NCBI RefSeq assembly: GCF_000716545.1
Contig: NZ_JNWZ01000083.1
Coordinates: 1 to 60,762, forward strand
Source: Kitasatospora phosalacinea
Lineage (GTDB): Bacteria; Actinomycetota; Actinomycetes; Streptomycetales; Streptomycetaceae
Length of the DNA stretch: 60,762 nt
Direction: 5' to 3'
Notes under the pieces: generated by a model
Database searches by the model: none
What the model saw: only the letters and a program-made list of their open reading frames with translations
What the model was told of the DNA's origin: nothing
Translations under genes and position numbers: made by a program
Shown: positions 39,200-47,646 of the stretch, one piece after another
Position numbering within the stretch: position 1 is the stretch's first letter
How the letters are laid out: each line of letters starts with the position of its first letter

Positions 39200-41571
39200 G
39201 CGCGGAGGAGCGGCCGGCGCCCGGGGAACGGCCGCCGTACGAGGGCCGCTTCCCCGGCTACGACTCGCTGGCCCGCCGCCCGCACTGGGACGAGGTGACG
39301 GCCGCCGTGGTGACCGCCCGGGTGGCGGGCCCGCGCCCGCCGCTGCGGCTGTTCGCGCCCGCCGAGGAGGCCGCCGCCCGGGCGCTGCTGGACCGGCTGC
39401 TGGACCACCCGCCGGTCGACCTGCTGCCGATGATCGACGCCCGGCTGGCCGAGCGGGAGACCGACGGCTGGCACTACGCGGACCTGCCGCCCGACGACCG
39501 GGCCTGGCCGGAGACGATGCGGGCACTGGACGAGGACGCCCGCGCGCTGCCGGGCCGCCCCTCCTTCGCCGAGCTGACGGAGCGCCAGCAGGACGGCCTG
39601 GTCGAGGAGGTGCGCCGGGCCGAGCGCTGGCACGGCTGGCCGGCGAAGCACGTGTGGAGCCTGTGGACGCGCTACGCCTGCACCGCGTACTACTCCCATC
39701 CGGCGGCCTGGGACGAGATCGGCTTCGGCGGCCCGGCGTTCCCGTCCGGGTACGCCCGGCTCGGCGTCGGGCGGCGCGAGCGCTGGGAGGTCGCCGACGC
39801 GCACCCCGAGCGGCAGCCGCAGGCCGAGCGCCCCGACCCGCCGCCGCTGCCCGCCGTCACCGACCCGGGCCGGCACGGCGAGGCGGGGGCCGCGCTGGCC
39901 ACCCTGCGCCGGACCACCCGCCGGCAGCGGTCGGTGCGCCGGCGCAACGCCTCGGCCTGGCTGCTGCCGCAGGACGGGCTGGGCTTCGACCGGCGATTGA
40001 TCGAGCGGATGCGCCGCCACCGGGACGAGGACGAGGTCGACCTGGTGATCGTCGGCTGCGGCGCGGGCGGCACGGTGCTGGCGCAGCGGATGGCCCGGGC
40101 GGGCTGGTCGGTGGTGGTGCTGGAGGCGGGCCCGTTCTGGGACCCGCTGCGCGACTGGTCGAGCGACGAGTACGCCGCGCACCAGCTGTACTGGACCGAG
40201 CCGCGGGTGCTGTCCGGCTCCGACCCGGTGCCGATGGGGTCGAACAACTCCGGGCGCGGGGTGGGCGGTTCGATGGTGCACTTCGCCGGGTACGCGCCGC
40301 GCTTCCACCCCTCGGACTTCGCCACCCGCAGCCGGGACGGGGTGGGCGCCGACTGGCCGCTGACGTACGACGACCTGCGCGGCTCGTACGAGCGGCTGGA
40401 GGCGGAGCTGCCGGTGGCGGGCCAGTACTGGCCGTGGGGCGAGCCGCACGCCTACCCGCACGCGCCGCACCCGGTGGGCGGCAACGGCGAGGTGTTCCTG
40501 CGCGGGGCGGCGGCGCTGGGGCTGGAGGCCCGGGTGGGGCCGGTGGCGATCTCCAACGGCCGCTTCGGGCGGCGCCCGCACTGCGTGTACCGGGGCTTCT
40601 GCCTGCAGGGCTGCAAGGTCAACGCGAAGGCCTCGCCGCTGATCACCCACCTGCCGGACGCGCTGGCGCACGGCGTGGAGGTCCGCGCCGACGCGATGGC
40701 CTGCGCGGTCGAGCTCGGCCCGGACGGGCTGGCGCGCGGCGTGCGCTACCTGCGCGGCGGGCGCGAACACCTCCAGCGGGCCCGGACGGTGGCGGTCGCC
40801 GGGTACGCGATCGAGACGCCCCGGCTGCTGCTCAACTCGGCGAACGGGCGCTTCCCGGACGGCCTGTGCAACGACTACGACCAGGTCGGCCGGTACGTGA
40901 TGGTGCAGGGCGCGCCGCAGGTCTCGGGCCGCTTCGAGCAGGAGGTGCGGGCGTACAAGGCGCCGCCGCCGGAGGTGTCCACGGAGGCGTTCTACGAGAC
41001 CGACCCGGCCAAGCCGTACCGGCGCGGGTTCAGCGTCCAGACCGTCTCGCCGATGCCGATCACCTGGGCCGAGCACGTGGTCGCCCAGGGGCACTGGGGC
41101 GCGAACCTGCGCCACTACCTGTCGGACTACGTGCACTGGGCGACGCTCGGCGGGCTGGCCGAGCTGCTGCCGCAGGCCGACAACCGGGTCACCCTGGCCG
41201 AGGAGAAGGACCGGCACGGGCTGCCGGTGGCGAACTTCTCCTACTCGCAGTGCGACAACGACCGGCGGCTGATCGCGGCGGCGCGCGGCGCGATGGAGAC
41301 GATCCTGGCGGCGGCGGGCGCCGGCGAGGTGATCGCCATCGACCGGTACGCGCACCTGGTGGGCGGCTGCCGGATGGCCGCCAGGCCCGAGGACGGCGTG
41401 GTCGACCGGGACCTGCGCTCCTTCGCGGTGCCGAACCTGCTGATCACCGACGGCAGCGTGCTGCCGACCCAGGGCGCCGCCAACCCGGCGCTGACCATCA
41501 TGGCCCTGGTCGACCGCGCGGCGGGCGTGCTCGCCGCCGGCGCCCGGTCGGGCCTGCGCACCCCGAGGTGA
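39196..41571 (+). CDS. Fusion of gluconate-2-dehydrogenase subunit 3 and GMC oxidoreductase
   Basis: This 791-aa protein joins an N-terminal gluconate_2-dehydrogenase subunit-3-like domain (about 30-215; ELTERQQDGLVEEVRRAERW and the WTRYACTAYYSHPAAWDEIG segment) to a GMC flavin oxidoreductase. The FAD motif VIVGCGAGGTVLAQRMARAG begins near residue 285. The family ending GGCRMAARPEDGVVDRDLRS, then PNLLITDGSVLPTQGAANPA, is intact. In most bacteria these are separate subunits with a cytochrome c partner; here they are fused and no cytochrome gene is nearby. It would oxidise a sugar or sugar acid. There is no obvious signal peptide. It starts with a GTG overlapping the membrane gene. Confidence 0.9.
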   Translation: MSAEERPAPGERPPYEGRFPGYDSLARRPHWDEVTAAVVTARVAGPRPPLRLFAPAEEAAARALLDRLLDHPPVDLLPMIDARLAERETDGWHYADLPPDDRAWPETMRALDEDARALPGRPSFAELTERQQDGLVEEVRRAERWHGWPAKHVWSLWTRYACTAYYSHPAAWDEIGFGGPAFPSGYARLGVGRRERWEVADAHPERQPQAERPDPPPLPAVTDPGRHGEAGAALATLRRTTRRQRSVRRRNASAWLLPQDGLGFDRRLIERMRRHRDEDEVDLVIVGCGAGGTVLAQRMARAGWSVVVLEAGPFWDPLRDWSSDEYAAHQLYWTEPRVLSGSDPVPMGSNNSGRGVGGSMVHFAGYAPRFHPSDFATRSRDGVGADWPLTYDDLRGSYERLEAELPVAGQYWPWGEPHAYPHAPHPVGGNGEVFLRGAAALGLEARVGPVAISNGRFGRRPHCVYRGFCLQGCKVNAKASPLITHLPDALAHGVEVRADAMACAVELGPDGLARGVRYLRGGREHLQRARTVAVAGYAIETPRLLLNSANGRFPDGLCNDYDQVGRYVMVQGAPQVSGRFEQEVRAYKAPPPEVSTEAFYETDPAKPYRRGFSVQTVSPMPITWAEHVVAQGHWGANLRHYLSDYVHWATLGGLAELLPQADNRVTLAEEKDRHGLPVANFSYSQCDNDRRLIAAARGAMETILAAAGAGEVIAIDRYAHLVGGCRMAARPEDGVVDRDLRSFAVPNLLITDGSVLPTQGAANPALTIMALVDRAAGVLAAGARSGLRTPR

Positions 41572-41588
41572 CGAACGGAGTGACGAAC

Positions 41589-42698
41589 ATGTGGTCCGAC
41601 CACCCGATCGACTGGCTGACGGCGCGGGTGTACACCGTCCCGACCGACCGGCCGGAGGCCGACGGCACCCTCGCCTGGGACGCCACCACCCTGATCCTGG
41701 TCGAGGCGGCCAGCGGCCCGGTCACCGGCCTGGGCTGGACGTACGGCGCGCCCGCCACCGCCGCGCTGGTGCGCGAGCCGCTCGCGCGGACCGTGCTCGG
41801 CCGCGACGCGCTCGACACCGCGGGCGCGTACGAGGCGATGCGCCGGGCGCTGCGCAACGCGGGCCGGCCCGGCCTCGGCACGTACGCGCTGTCCGCCGTC
41901 GACCTCGCGCTGTGGGACCTGGCGGCGCGGCTGCTCGACGTCCCGCTGGTGGGGCTGCTGGGCGGGCGGCCCCGGCCGGTGGAGGTGTACGGCAGCGGCG
42001 GGTTCACCACGTACCCGGACCGGGTGACGGAGCGGCAGCTGCGCGGCTGGGTGGAGGAGCAGGGCATCCCGCGCGTCAAGATCAAGATCGGCGAGTCCTG
42101 GGGCGGCCACCCCGAACGGGACCTGGCCCGGATCTCCGCCGCCCGCACCGCGATCGGCCCGGACGCGGCCCTGTACGTGGACGCGAACGGCGCCTTCACC
42201 GCGAAGCGGGCGATCCGGCTGGCGGAGGCGTTCGCCGGGGAGGGGGTGACCTGGTTCGAGGAGCCGGTGCCCTCCGACGACCCGGCCGGGCTGGCGGCCG
42301 TCCGCGCCGCCGTCGCCCCCGACGTCACGGCCGGCGAGTACGGCGACGAACCGCGCTACTTCGCCCGGCTCGCCCCCGCCGTGGACTGCCTCCAGGCCGA
42401 CGCCACCCGCTGCGGCGGCCTGACCGGCTTCCTGCGCGCCGCCGCCGTCGCCGAGGCGGCCGGCGTCCAGCTCTCCGGGCACTGCTCGCCGCACGCGCAC
42501 GCCCACGCGGCGGCCGCCCGTTCGGCCGGGATCAGGCACCTGGAGTGGTTCCACGACCACGTCCGGGTCGAGTCGCTGCTGTTCGACGGCGTCCTCGACC
42601 CGGCGGGCGGCACCGTCACCCCCGGCGCGGACGGCGCGCCCGGCCACGGCCTGACCCTCGCCGAGGGGCGCGCCGCGCCGTACCTGGTGGACGCCTGA
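41589..42698 (+). CDS. Enolase-superfamily sugar-acid dehydratase (mandelate racemase-like)
   Basis: This 369-aa enzyme has a capping domain and a TIM-barrel with the superfamily residues: KxK base (RVKIKIGESWG), metal ligands D (YVDANGAF), E (WFEEPVPSDD) and E (TAGEYGDE), and the C-terminal His (LSGHCSPHAHAHAA). A CxxGL-type QADATRCGGLTGFL loop is typical. It would dehydrate or epimerise a sugar acid, which fits the preceding GMC/gluconate-dehydrogenase fusion. The ATG at 41589 is preceded by two in-frame GTG codons, so the start is not certain. It is the last gene of the presumed operon. Confidence 0.9.
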   Translation: MWSDHPIDWLTARVYTVPTDRPEADGTLAWDATTLILVEAASGPVTGLGWTYGAPATAALVREPLARTVLGRDALDTAGAYEAMRRALRNAGRPGLGTYALSAVDLALWDLAARLLDVPLVGLLGGRPRPVEVYGSGGFTTYPDRVTERQLRGWVEEQGIPRVKIKIGESWGGHPERDLARISAARTAIGPDAALYVDANGAFTAKRAIRLAEAFAGEGVTWFEEPVPSDDPAGLAAVRAAVAPDVTAGEYGDEPRYFARLAPAVDCLQADATRCGGLTGFLRAAAVAEAAGVQLSGHCSPHAHAHAAAARSAGIRHLEWFHDHVRVESLLFDGVLDPAGGTVTPGADGAPGHGLTLAEGRAAPYLVDA

Positions 42699-42784
42699 CC
42701 GGCCGCCGGGCTGATTCGTCCCGGGCCCTCCCGGGCAGACGCCCGCCGACCCGGAGCAACGGAGCAAGCGAAAGGACTTGGACC

Positions 42785-43165
42785 ATGCTGCTGCTCGGAC
42801 TCCTGCTGTTCGCCGTGACCGGCGCCTTCGCGGGCCTGCTGATCGCCGACAACCTCGGCGGCGGCCCAGAGACCGGCGTCACCGTGCTCGGCCACCAGAT
42901 CGCCACCATGAGCACCCTGGGCGCGTTCCTGGCCGGCCTCGCCCTCGCCCTGCTCTTCTGCGCCGGCCTCGCCCTGGTCCGCAGCGGCCTGCGCATGCGC
43001 CGCCGCCACCGGGAGGCCGCCCCGGCGTCCGCCACCACGACGCTGGACCGCACCGACGACCCCGGCACCTCGACGGACCTGCCCACCACCTCCGGCGGTT
43101 CCACCGCCACCCGGCCCCCGCAGGGCCGACCGCGCCACCGCTTCACCCACCGCTTCACCCACTGA
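42785..43165 (+). CDS. Small membrane protein (two spans)
   Basis: This 126-aa protein has two membrane helices (MLLLGLLLFAVTGAFAGLLI and GAFLAGLALALLFCAGLALV) and a basic linker with a low-complexity Thr/Ser-rich tail ending HRFTHRFTH, a four-residue duplication. It resembles widespread actinobacterial LapA-like or hypothetical membrane proteins. AAAGGA precedes the ATG. Function unknown. Confidence 0.75.
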   Translation: MLLLGLLLFAVTGAFAGLLIADNLGGGPETGVTVLGHQIATMSTLGAFLAGLALALLFCAGLALVRSGLRMRRRHREAAPASATTTLDRTDDPGTSTDLPTTSGGSTATRPPQGRPRHRFTHRFTH

Positions 43166-43263
43166 CCGGCCCCCGTACGAACGACCCCGGGCCCGACCGG
43201 CGAGCGGTTCCCCACCGTCCGCCGGTCGGGCCCCCGCACGCGGCCGCACCGGCCCGCCGGGTG

Positions 43264-44280
43264 TCAGTGGCAGCGCCGTCGTCCCCGTGCCCCGACGGCG
43301 GCCCCGGCCGCCAGCAGCAGGGCGGCGGCCGCGAGCGGGGCGCGGTGGCGGTCGGCCCAGGCCTGGCCGGAGCGGGCGCGCGCCTCGTCGTCGAAGCGGC
43401 CGTGGGCGCCGTGGTCGCGGTGCTCGTCGAGCGGGGTCCACAGGTTGTCGGGCAGGTCGGGCGGGCGCGGGGCGTCGGTCTGCTGGCCGTCGTAGCCGTT
43501 CCGGGCCAGGTAGCGGTCGAACAGGCCGGGGGCGAGCGCGTTGGCCAGCAGGGTGACGACGGTGGAGGCGCCGACCCGGTACTCGCGGCGGCCGGGGTGG
43601 TCGGCGGCGTGCACGATCGCCCGGGCGATCGGCTCGGGCTGGTAGACGGATCCGAGGGGGCGGCCCATCCAGGGCAGCCGGGAGCGCACCCAGTCGAACT
43701 GCGGCGTGTTGACGGCGGGGAGCTGCACCATCGTGCAGCGCACCGCCGTGCCCTGGTGCAGCAGTTCGCAGCGGACCGCCTCGTTCCAGCCCTGCAGGGC
43801 GTGCTTGGCACCGCTGTACGCGCTCTGCAGCGGGATGCCCCGGTAGGCGATCGCGGAGCCGACCTGGACCACGCAGCCGCGGTCGCGCGGCAGCATCCGG
43901 CGCAGCGCGGCGCGGGTGCCGTACACGTAGCCGAGGTAGGTGACCTCGGTGACGCGGCGGAAGTCGGCGGGGGTGATCTCGGTGAAGGGCGCGAAGACGG
44001 AGGCGAGGGCCGCGTTGACCCAGACGTCGATCGGGCCGAGGGCGCGTTCGACGCTCTCGGCGGCGCGTTCGACGGCGTCGGGGTCGGCGAGGTCGACGGT
44101 GACGGCCATCGCGCGGGCCCCCGTGTCGCGGGCCTCCTGCACGGCGGCGTCCAGGCCGGCCCGACCGCGGGCCAGCAGGGCGAGGCGGTCGCCGCGGGCG
44201 GCGAAGGCGCGGGCCACGGCGCGGCCGACGCCGGCCGAGGCGCCGGTGACGACGACGGTGCGGGGTTCGGTGGGTGCCAT
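43264..44280 (-). CDS. Short-chain dehydrogenase/reductase with C-terminal membrane tail
   Basis: This 338-aa SDR has the cofactor motif TGASAGVG, the catalytic Y-x-x-x-K in QSAYSGAKHALQG and the VQVGSAIAYRG serine. A 90-residue extension ends in a predicted membrane span (APLAAAALLLAAGAAVGA) and a basic tail. Substrate unknown; membrane-tethered SDRs of this kind are common in Streptomyces. The ATG at 44280 starts MAPTEPRTVVVTGASAGVG. Confidence 0.88.
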   Translation of the reverse strand: MAPTEPRTVVVTGASAGVGRAVARAFAARGDRLALLARGRAGLDAAVQEARDTGARAMAVTVDLADPDAVERAAESVERALGPIDVWVNAALASVFAPFTEITPADFRRVTEVTYLGYVYGTRAALRRMLPRDRGCVVQVGSAIAYRGIPLQSAYSGAKHALQGWNEAVRCELLHQGTAVRCTMVQLPAVNTPQFDWVRSRLPWMGRPLGSVYQPEPIARAIVHAADHPGRREYRVGASTVVTLLANALAPGLFDRYLARNGYDGQQTDAPRPPDLPDNLWTPLDEHRDHGAHGRFDDEARARSGQAWADRHRAPLAAAALLLAAGAAVGARGRRRCH

Positions 44281-44319
44281 GGTGGGCGTCTGGTCGGCGG
44301 CGGCGTGCGGAAACCGGCC

Positions 44320-44859
44320 TCAGCTCCCGCGACCGGCGCCGTCTCCGCTCCCGCGCTCGTCCCCGTTGCCGCTGCTGCCGTTGCGGTGCAGCAGCAGCCA
44401 GGGCAGCACCAGCCACCACAGCGCGAACCAGGCCATCACGGCGCCGACGATCAACCAGGCGAGCGGGCTGCCGCCGGTGGCCAGGTACAGCAGCATGAGC
44501 AGCGCGGAGCCGACGGTGAGGGCGAGCAGGACGACGCCGACGGCGACCACCCGGGCGGTGGCGTCGACGAGTTGGGGCTTGAGGCGGCGCCCGGCGAGCA
44601 GCCGGTGGTAGGCGACGGGGGCGATCAGTGCCCCGGTGGCGAGGGCGCCGAGGACGACGGTCACCACGTACAGGCCGCGTTCGAAGCCGTTGAGCGTGGT
44701 GAAGCGCGGCGTGAAGACCACGCTCAGCAGGAAGCCGAACAGGATCTGCGCGCCGGTCTGGGCGACCCGGACCTCCTGGAGGAGGTCGGTCCAGCGCCGG
44801 TCCGCGCCTTCCTCGGGCGTCTCGTGGCGGCCCAGGTGCTCCTCGTGCTCCTCGGACAT
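44320..44859 (-). CDS. DUF6328-like four-span membrane protein
   Basis: This 179-aa protein has a conserved soluble start (DRRWTDLLQEVRVAQTGAQI LFGFLLSVVF) and four predicted spans, ending in a Gly/Asn-rich tail. The RVAQTGAQILFGFLL motif marks the DUF6328 family of unknown function. The ATG at 44859 follows GGAAGGGG. It is divergent from the HAD gene; a GGGTAG at 44936-44941 with GTGT 15 bases before might be a SigB-like promoter for that gene. Confidence 0.85.
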   Translation of the reverse strand: MSEEHEEHLGRHETPEEGADRRWTDLLQEVRVAQTGAQILFGFLLSVVFTPRFTTLNGFERGLYVVTVVLGALATGALIAPVAYHRLLAGRRLKPQLVDATARVVAVGVVLLALTVGSALLMLLYLATGGSPLAWLIVGAVMAWFALWWLVLPWLLLHRNGSSGNGDERGSGDGAGRGS

Positions 44860-44999
44860 CGTGACGGCCCCTTCCGTCCCGGGCGTCTGTCCGTCCCGGA
44901 CCGGCCGAAAACGGGGGTGTGGAGCGCGGCGGCCGGGGTAGACGGGGGCACGCACCGGAAGAGGCCCGGGCAGGGACCCTGGTCGGAGGAGGCGACGGA

Positions 45000-45686
45000 A
45001 TGGCAGCGGACGCCGCGGCCGCACTGTTCGACGTGGACGGAACCCTGGTGGACACCGTCTACCTGCACACGCTCGCCTGGTGGCAGGCGCTGGCGCAGTA
45101 CGGCCACGAAGTGGACGCGGCCCGGATCCACCGGGCCATCGGCATGGGCAGCGACCAACTGCTCGACCACCTGCTCGGGGACGACCGGGACCGCTCGGAG
45201 GACGACGCGCTCGACGCCTCGCACCTCGCGCTGTACGCCCAGCACTGGCCGGGCCTGCGGGCCTTCCCCGGGGCCGGCGACCTGCTGCGGGAGTGCGCCG
45301 GGCGGGGGTGGCGGGTGGTGCTGTCGACGTCCGCCTCGGGGCGGGAACTGGACGTGCTGCGCCGGGTGCTGGACGCCGACGACGCGGTGTACGCGGTGAC
45401 CGACTCGGACGGGGTGGGCGCCTCGAAACCCGCCCCGGACCTGGTGCGCAAGGCGCTGGAGCAGGCGTCCGCCCCGGCGGAGCGCTCGGTGTTCGTCGGC
45501 GACAGCGTGTGGGACGTCCAGGCGGCGGGTCGGGCCGGGACGCCGTGCGTGGGCGTGGAGACCGGCGGTTTCGCCGCCGCGGAGCTGCGCGGCACGGGCG
45601 CCGTCGAGGTGCACCCCTCGGTGGGCGCGCTGCTGGACGGCCTGGACGGCAGCGTGCTGTCCCGCCCCGGGGCCGGTGCGCGGTGA
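45000..45686 (+). CDS. HAD-superfamily phosphatase (phosphoglycolate phosphatase-like)
   Basis: This 228-aa haloacid-dehalogenase-type phosphatase has motif I DVDGTLVDTV, motif II STSASG, the motif III lysine in ASKPAPD and motif IV GDSVWDVQAAGRAG, all intact, with a helical cap. Members dephosphorylate small sugars or phosphoglycolate. GGAGGCGACGGA precedes the ATG. The next frame overlaps its stop by GTGA. Confidence 0.9.
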   Translation: MAADAAAALFDVDGTLVDTVYLHTLAWWQALAQYGHEVDAARIHRAIGMGSDQLLDHLLGDDRDRSEDDALDASHLALYAQHWPGLRAFPGAGDLLRECAGRGWRVVLSTSASGRELDVLRRVLDADDAVYAVTDSDGVGASKPAPDLVRKALEQASAPAERSVFVGDSVWDVQAAGRAGTPCVGVETGGFAAAELRGTGAVEVHPSVGALLDGLDGSVLSRPGAGAR

Positions 45687-45853
45687 GCGGGACGAGGACG
45701 GCCCCCGGCCGGAACCGGCAGCTGGCCCGCCGCCTGGCCTACCGGGCGAGGGCGGCGTCCTGGACGGCGCTGTGCGCCCTGGGCGCGCTGCTGAGCACGG
45801 GCCCGGCCCCGGACGCGGAGACCGGCCCGCTGCCCGGAACGGCTGACGGCTGA
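45683..45853 (+). CDS. Small hypothetical protein ending in a heptamer repeat
   Basis: A 56-residue frame starts at a GTG overlapping the HAD stop (GTGA) and encodes RQLARRLAYRARAASWTALC. Its stop lies inside the first units of a 7-bp tandem repeat, so gain or loss of one repeat unit would not alter it. It is coupled to the HAD gene, but coding is uncertain. Confidence 0.45.
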   Translation: MSGTRTAPGRNRQLARRLAYRARAASWTALCALGALLSTGPAPDAETGPLPGTADG

Positions 45854-45889
45854 CGGCTGACGGCTGACGGCTGACGGCTGACGGCTGAC
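45841..45889. repeat. Seven-copy GGCTGAC heptanucleotide repeat
   Basis: GGCTGAC is repeated exactly seven times (49 bp), starting at the 3' end of a small gene and 46 bp before the DUF3040 gene's start. The unit length is not a multiple of three, so copy-number change shifts frames. It might affect the 5' leader of the DUF3040 gene or be a neutral slippage site. Confidence 0.9.
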
Positions 45890-45934
45890 GGCCGGGCCTT
45901 GACCGTCGAAGCTGAACGACTGGTGGTGAGGACC

Positions 45935-46228
45935 GTGGACGGCGCGACGCTCTCCCCCCGGGAGCGCCGACTGCTGGCGGCCCTGGAGGCCGAACTGCGG
46001 GTGGACGTCGAACTCGACCTGCGGCTGCGCACCATGCGCCCCCACCGGTGCCGACACGTCCTCGGCCCGCCCTGCCGGGCGCTGCTCACCGTGTTGCTCG
46101 CGCTGGCCGCGCTCGTGGCGGTGACGGTGGCGGTGGTCGTGGTGGTGGCGGCGACCGCGGTGATCAGACCGAACATCCGGTCATCGCCTCATGATGATCG
46201 GACCGGCTCCGGACCGCCCGTCGGATAG
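45935..46228 (+). CDS. DUF3040-family membrane protein
   Basis: This 97-aa protein begins VDGATLSPRERRLLAALEAE, the characteristic N-terminal helix of DUF3040 proteins, followed by a strong membrane span (LLTVLLALAALVAVTVAVVV). GAGGA precedes the GTG at 45935; in-frame TTG and GTG codons upstream are less likely starts. Function unknown. It converges with the AI-2E-type gene across only 34 bp containing ATGATCGG/CCGATCAT-like sequences. Confidence 0.8.
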   Translation: MDGATLSPRERRLLAALEAELRVDVELDLRLRTMRPHRCRHVLGPPCRALLTVLLALAALVAVTVAVVVVVAATAVIRPNIRSSPHDDRTGSGPPVG

Positions 46229-46262
46229 TCGCTCGTCGGATCGCCACTTGACGATGATCCGG

Positions 46263-47501
46263 TCATCCCTTCCGCCCGCCCCCGTTCCCCTTCCCGTTCC
46301 CGTTTCCGTCCCGCGGTTCGTCCTCGTCCCGCAGTTCGCGGAACACCGCCCAGCCCACCGACAGCACCGGCACCGCGACGGCCGCGCCGACGATCCCGCC
46401 GAGGGTGCCGCCGACGGCCACCGCCAGGGCGACGGCGACGGGGTGCAGCCGGACCGCCCAGCCCATCACCAGGGGGTGCAGGACGTGGCCCTCCAGCTGG
46501 CCGATCAGCACGATCAGGGCCAGCACCAGCAGGGCGGTGACCGGCCCCTTGGTGGCGAGGGCGACCAGGGCGGCGACGGCCAGCGCGATCGGCGAGCCGA
46601 CCAGCGGGATCAGCGCGGCCACGAACTCCAGTGCCGCGAGCGGCACGGCCAGCGGGACGCCGAGGGCCGCCAGCGCCACGCCGACCAGGACGGCGTTGGT
46701 GCCCGCGACCAGGAACAGGCCCCGGGTGTACCCGGCGAAGGCGTGCCACGCGGCGTGCCCGGCCCGGCGCCAGCGGGCCGCGTTCCGGGGCGGCAGCAGG
46801 TCGGTCGCCCAGTGCCACATCCGCTCCCCGGAGTGGGTCAGGAACACCGCGCAGAAGACCGCGAGCGCGAGCGCGGCCGCCGCCTCGACCAGCCATCCCG
46901 CGCTGGTGACGGCGGTGGACAGCACGGCCTGCCGGTGGGTGCTGAGCAGGTCGCCCAGCCGGTGCCGCAGGTCCGACAGGGTGCCCGTCCTGGCGTGCAG
47001 CGGCGGCCCCTCCAGCCAGTGCTCCAGCCGGTCGACGCCGTCGCGCACCTGCCCGCCGAGCTGTCCCGTCTGGGACCGGACCACCACCACGGCCAGCAGT
47101 CCCAGCCCGGCGATCAGCGCCAGCGCGCCCAGCAGCGTCAGCAGCACCGCCGGCGCGCGCGGCATCCGGCGGGCCAACAGGTCGACCGGCGGCCGCAGCA
47201 CGGCCGTGATCACCAGCGCGACGAACACCGCCACCACCGGCAGGATCAGCCGGCTGGCCAGCAGGTAGCCCGCGTACCCGGCCGCCGCCACCACGAGCAG
47301 CCGCCAGGCCCGCCCCGCCGCCCGCTCCAGCCCGCTCCCCCGGCCGGCCCCCGGCCCCACCCGCGTACGGACGGACGGCACCGGCGCCGCACGACGCCCG
47401 CCGTGCACCCGGCCGCCGGACGGCGGCTGCGGGTACCGCCCCGCCCGCCGTACCCGGCCGCCGACGCGCCGCCCGTTCGGACGGGACCCAGGTCCTGGCA
47501 T
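46263..47501 (-). CDS. AI-2E-family (PerM-like) membrane transporter
   Basis: This 412-aa protein has about seven to eight spans and the family segments VALVITAVLRPPVDLLARRM, FVAALIPLVGSPIALAVAAL and GQLEGHVLHPLVMGWAVRLH. AI-2E transporters include exporters of autoinducer-2 and Na+/H+-type carriers; the substrate here is unknown. A Gly/Asn/Lys tail (NGNGKGNGGGRKG) closes it. GGAGG lies about 10 bases before the ATG at 47501. It is divergent from the DDAH-like operon with 145 bp between. Confidence 0.9.
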   Translation of the reverse strand: MPGPGSRPNGRRVGGRVRRAGRYPQPPSGGRVHGGRRAAPVPSVRTRVGPGAGRGSGLERAAGRAWRLLVVAAAGYAGYLLASRLILPVVAVFVALVITAVLRPPVDLLARRMPRAPAVLLTLLGALALIAGLGLLAVVVVRSQTGQLGGQVRDGVDRLEHWLEGPPLHARTGTLSDLRHRLGDLLSTHRQAVLSTAVTSAGWLVEAAAALALAVFCAVFLTHSGERMWHWATDLLPPRNAARWRRAGHAAWHAFAGYTRGLFLVAGTNAVLVGVALAALGVPLAVPLAALEFVAALIPLVGSPIALAVAALVALATKGPVTALLVLALIVLIGQLEGHVLHPLVMGWAVRLHPVAVALAVAVGGTLGGIVGAAVAVPVLSVGWAVFRELRDEDEPRDGNGNGKGNGGGRKG

Positions 47502-47646
47502 CGCCGCACCACCTCCGGCCGTACCGTCTGCCCGGCAGGAGCCGTTCCACCCCCACCCCCACCCCGACGGCCCCGTCCCGGCGCCCCGGCCCCGGTGACC
47601 CGCGGCCGGCCGTTTCGGCGCGGGCGGCGAGGGACAGACGCGTCGC

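Noticed and set aside
45841..45889. CRISPR-like array
   Set aside because: Units are 7 bp with no spacers and no cas genes are in the window.
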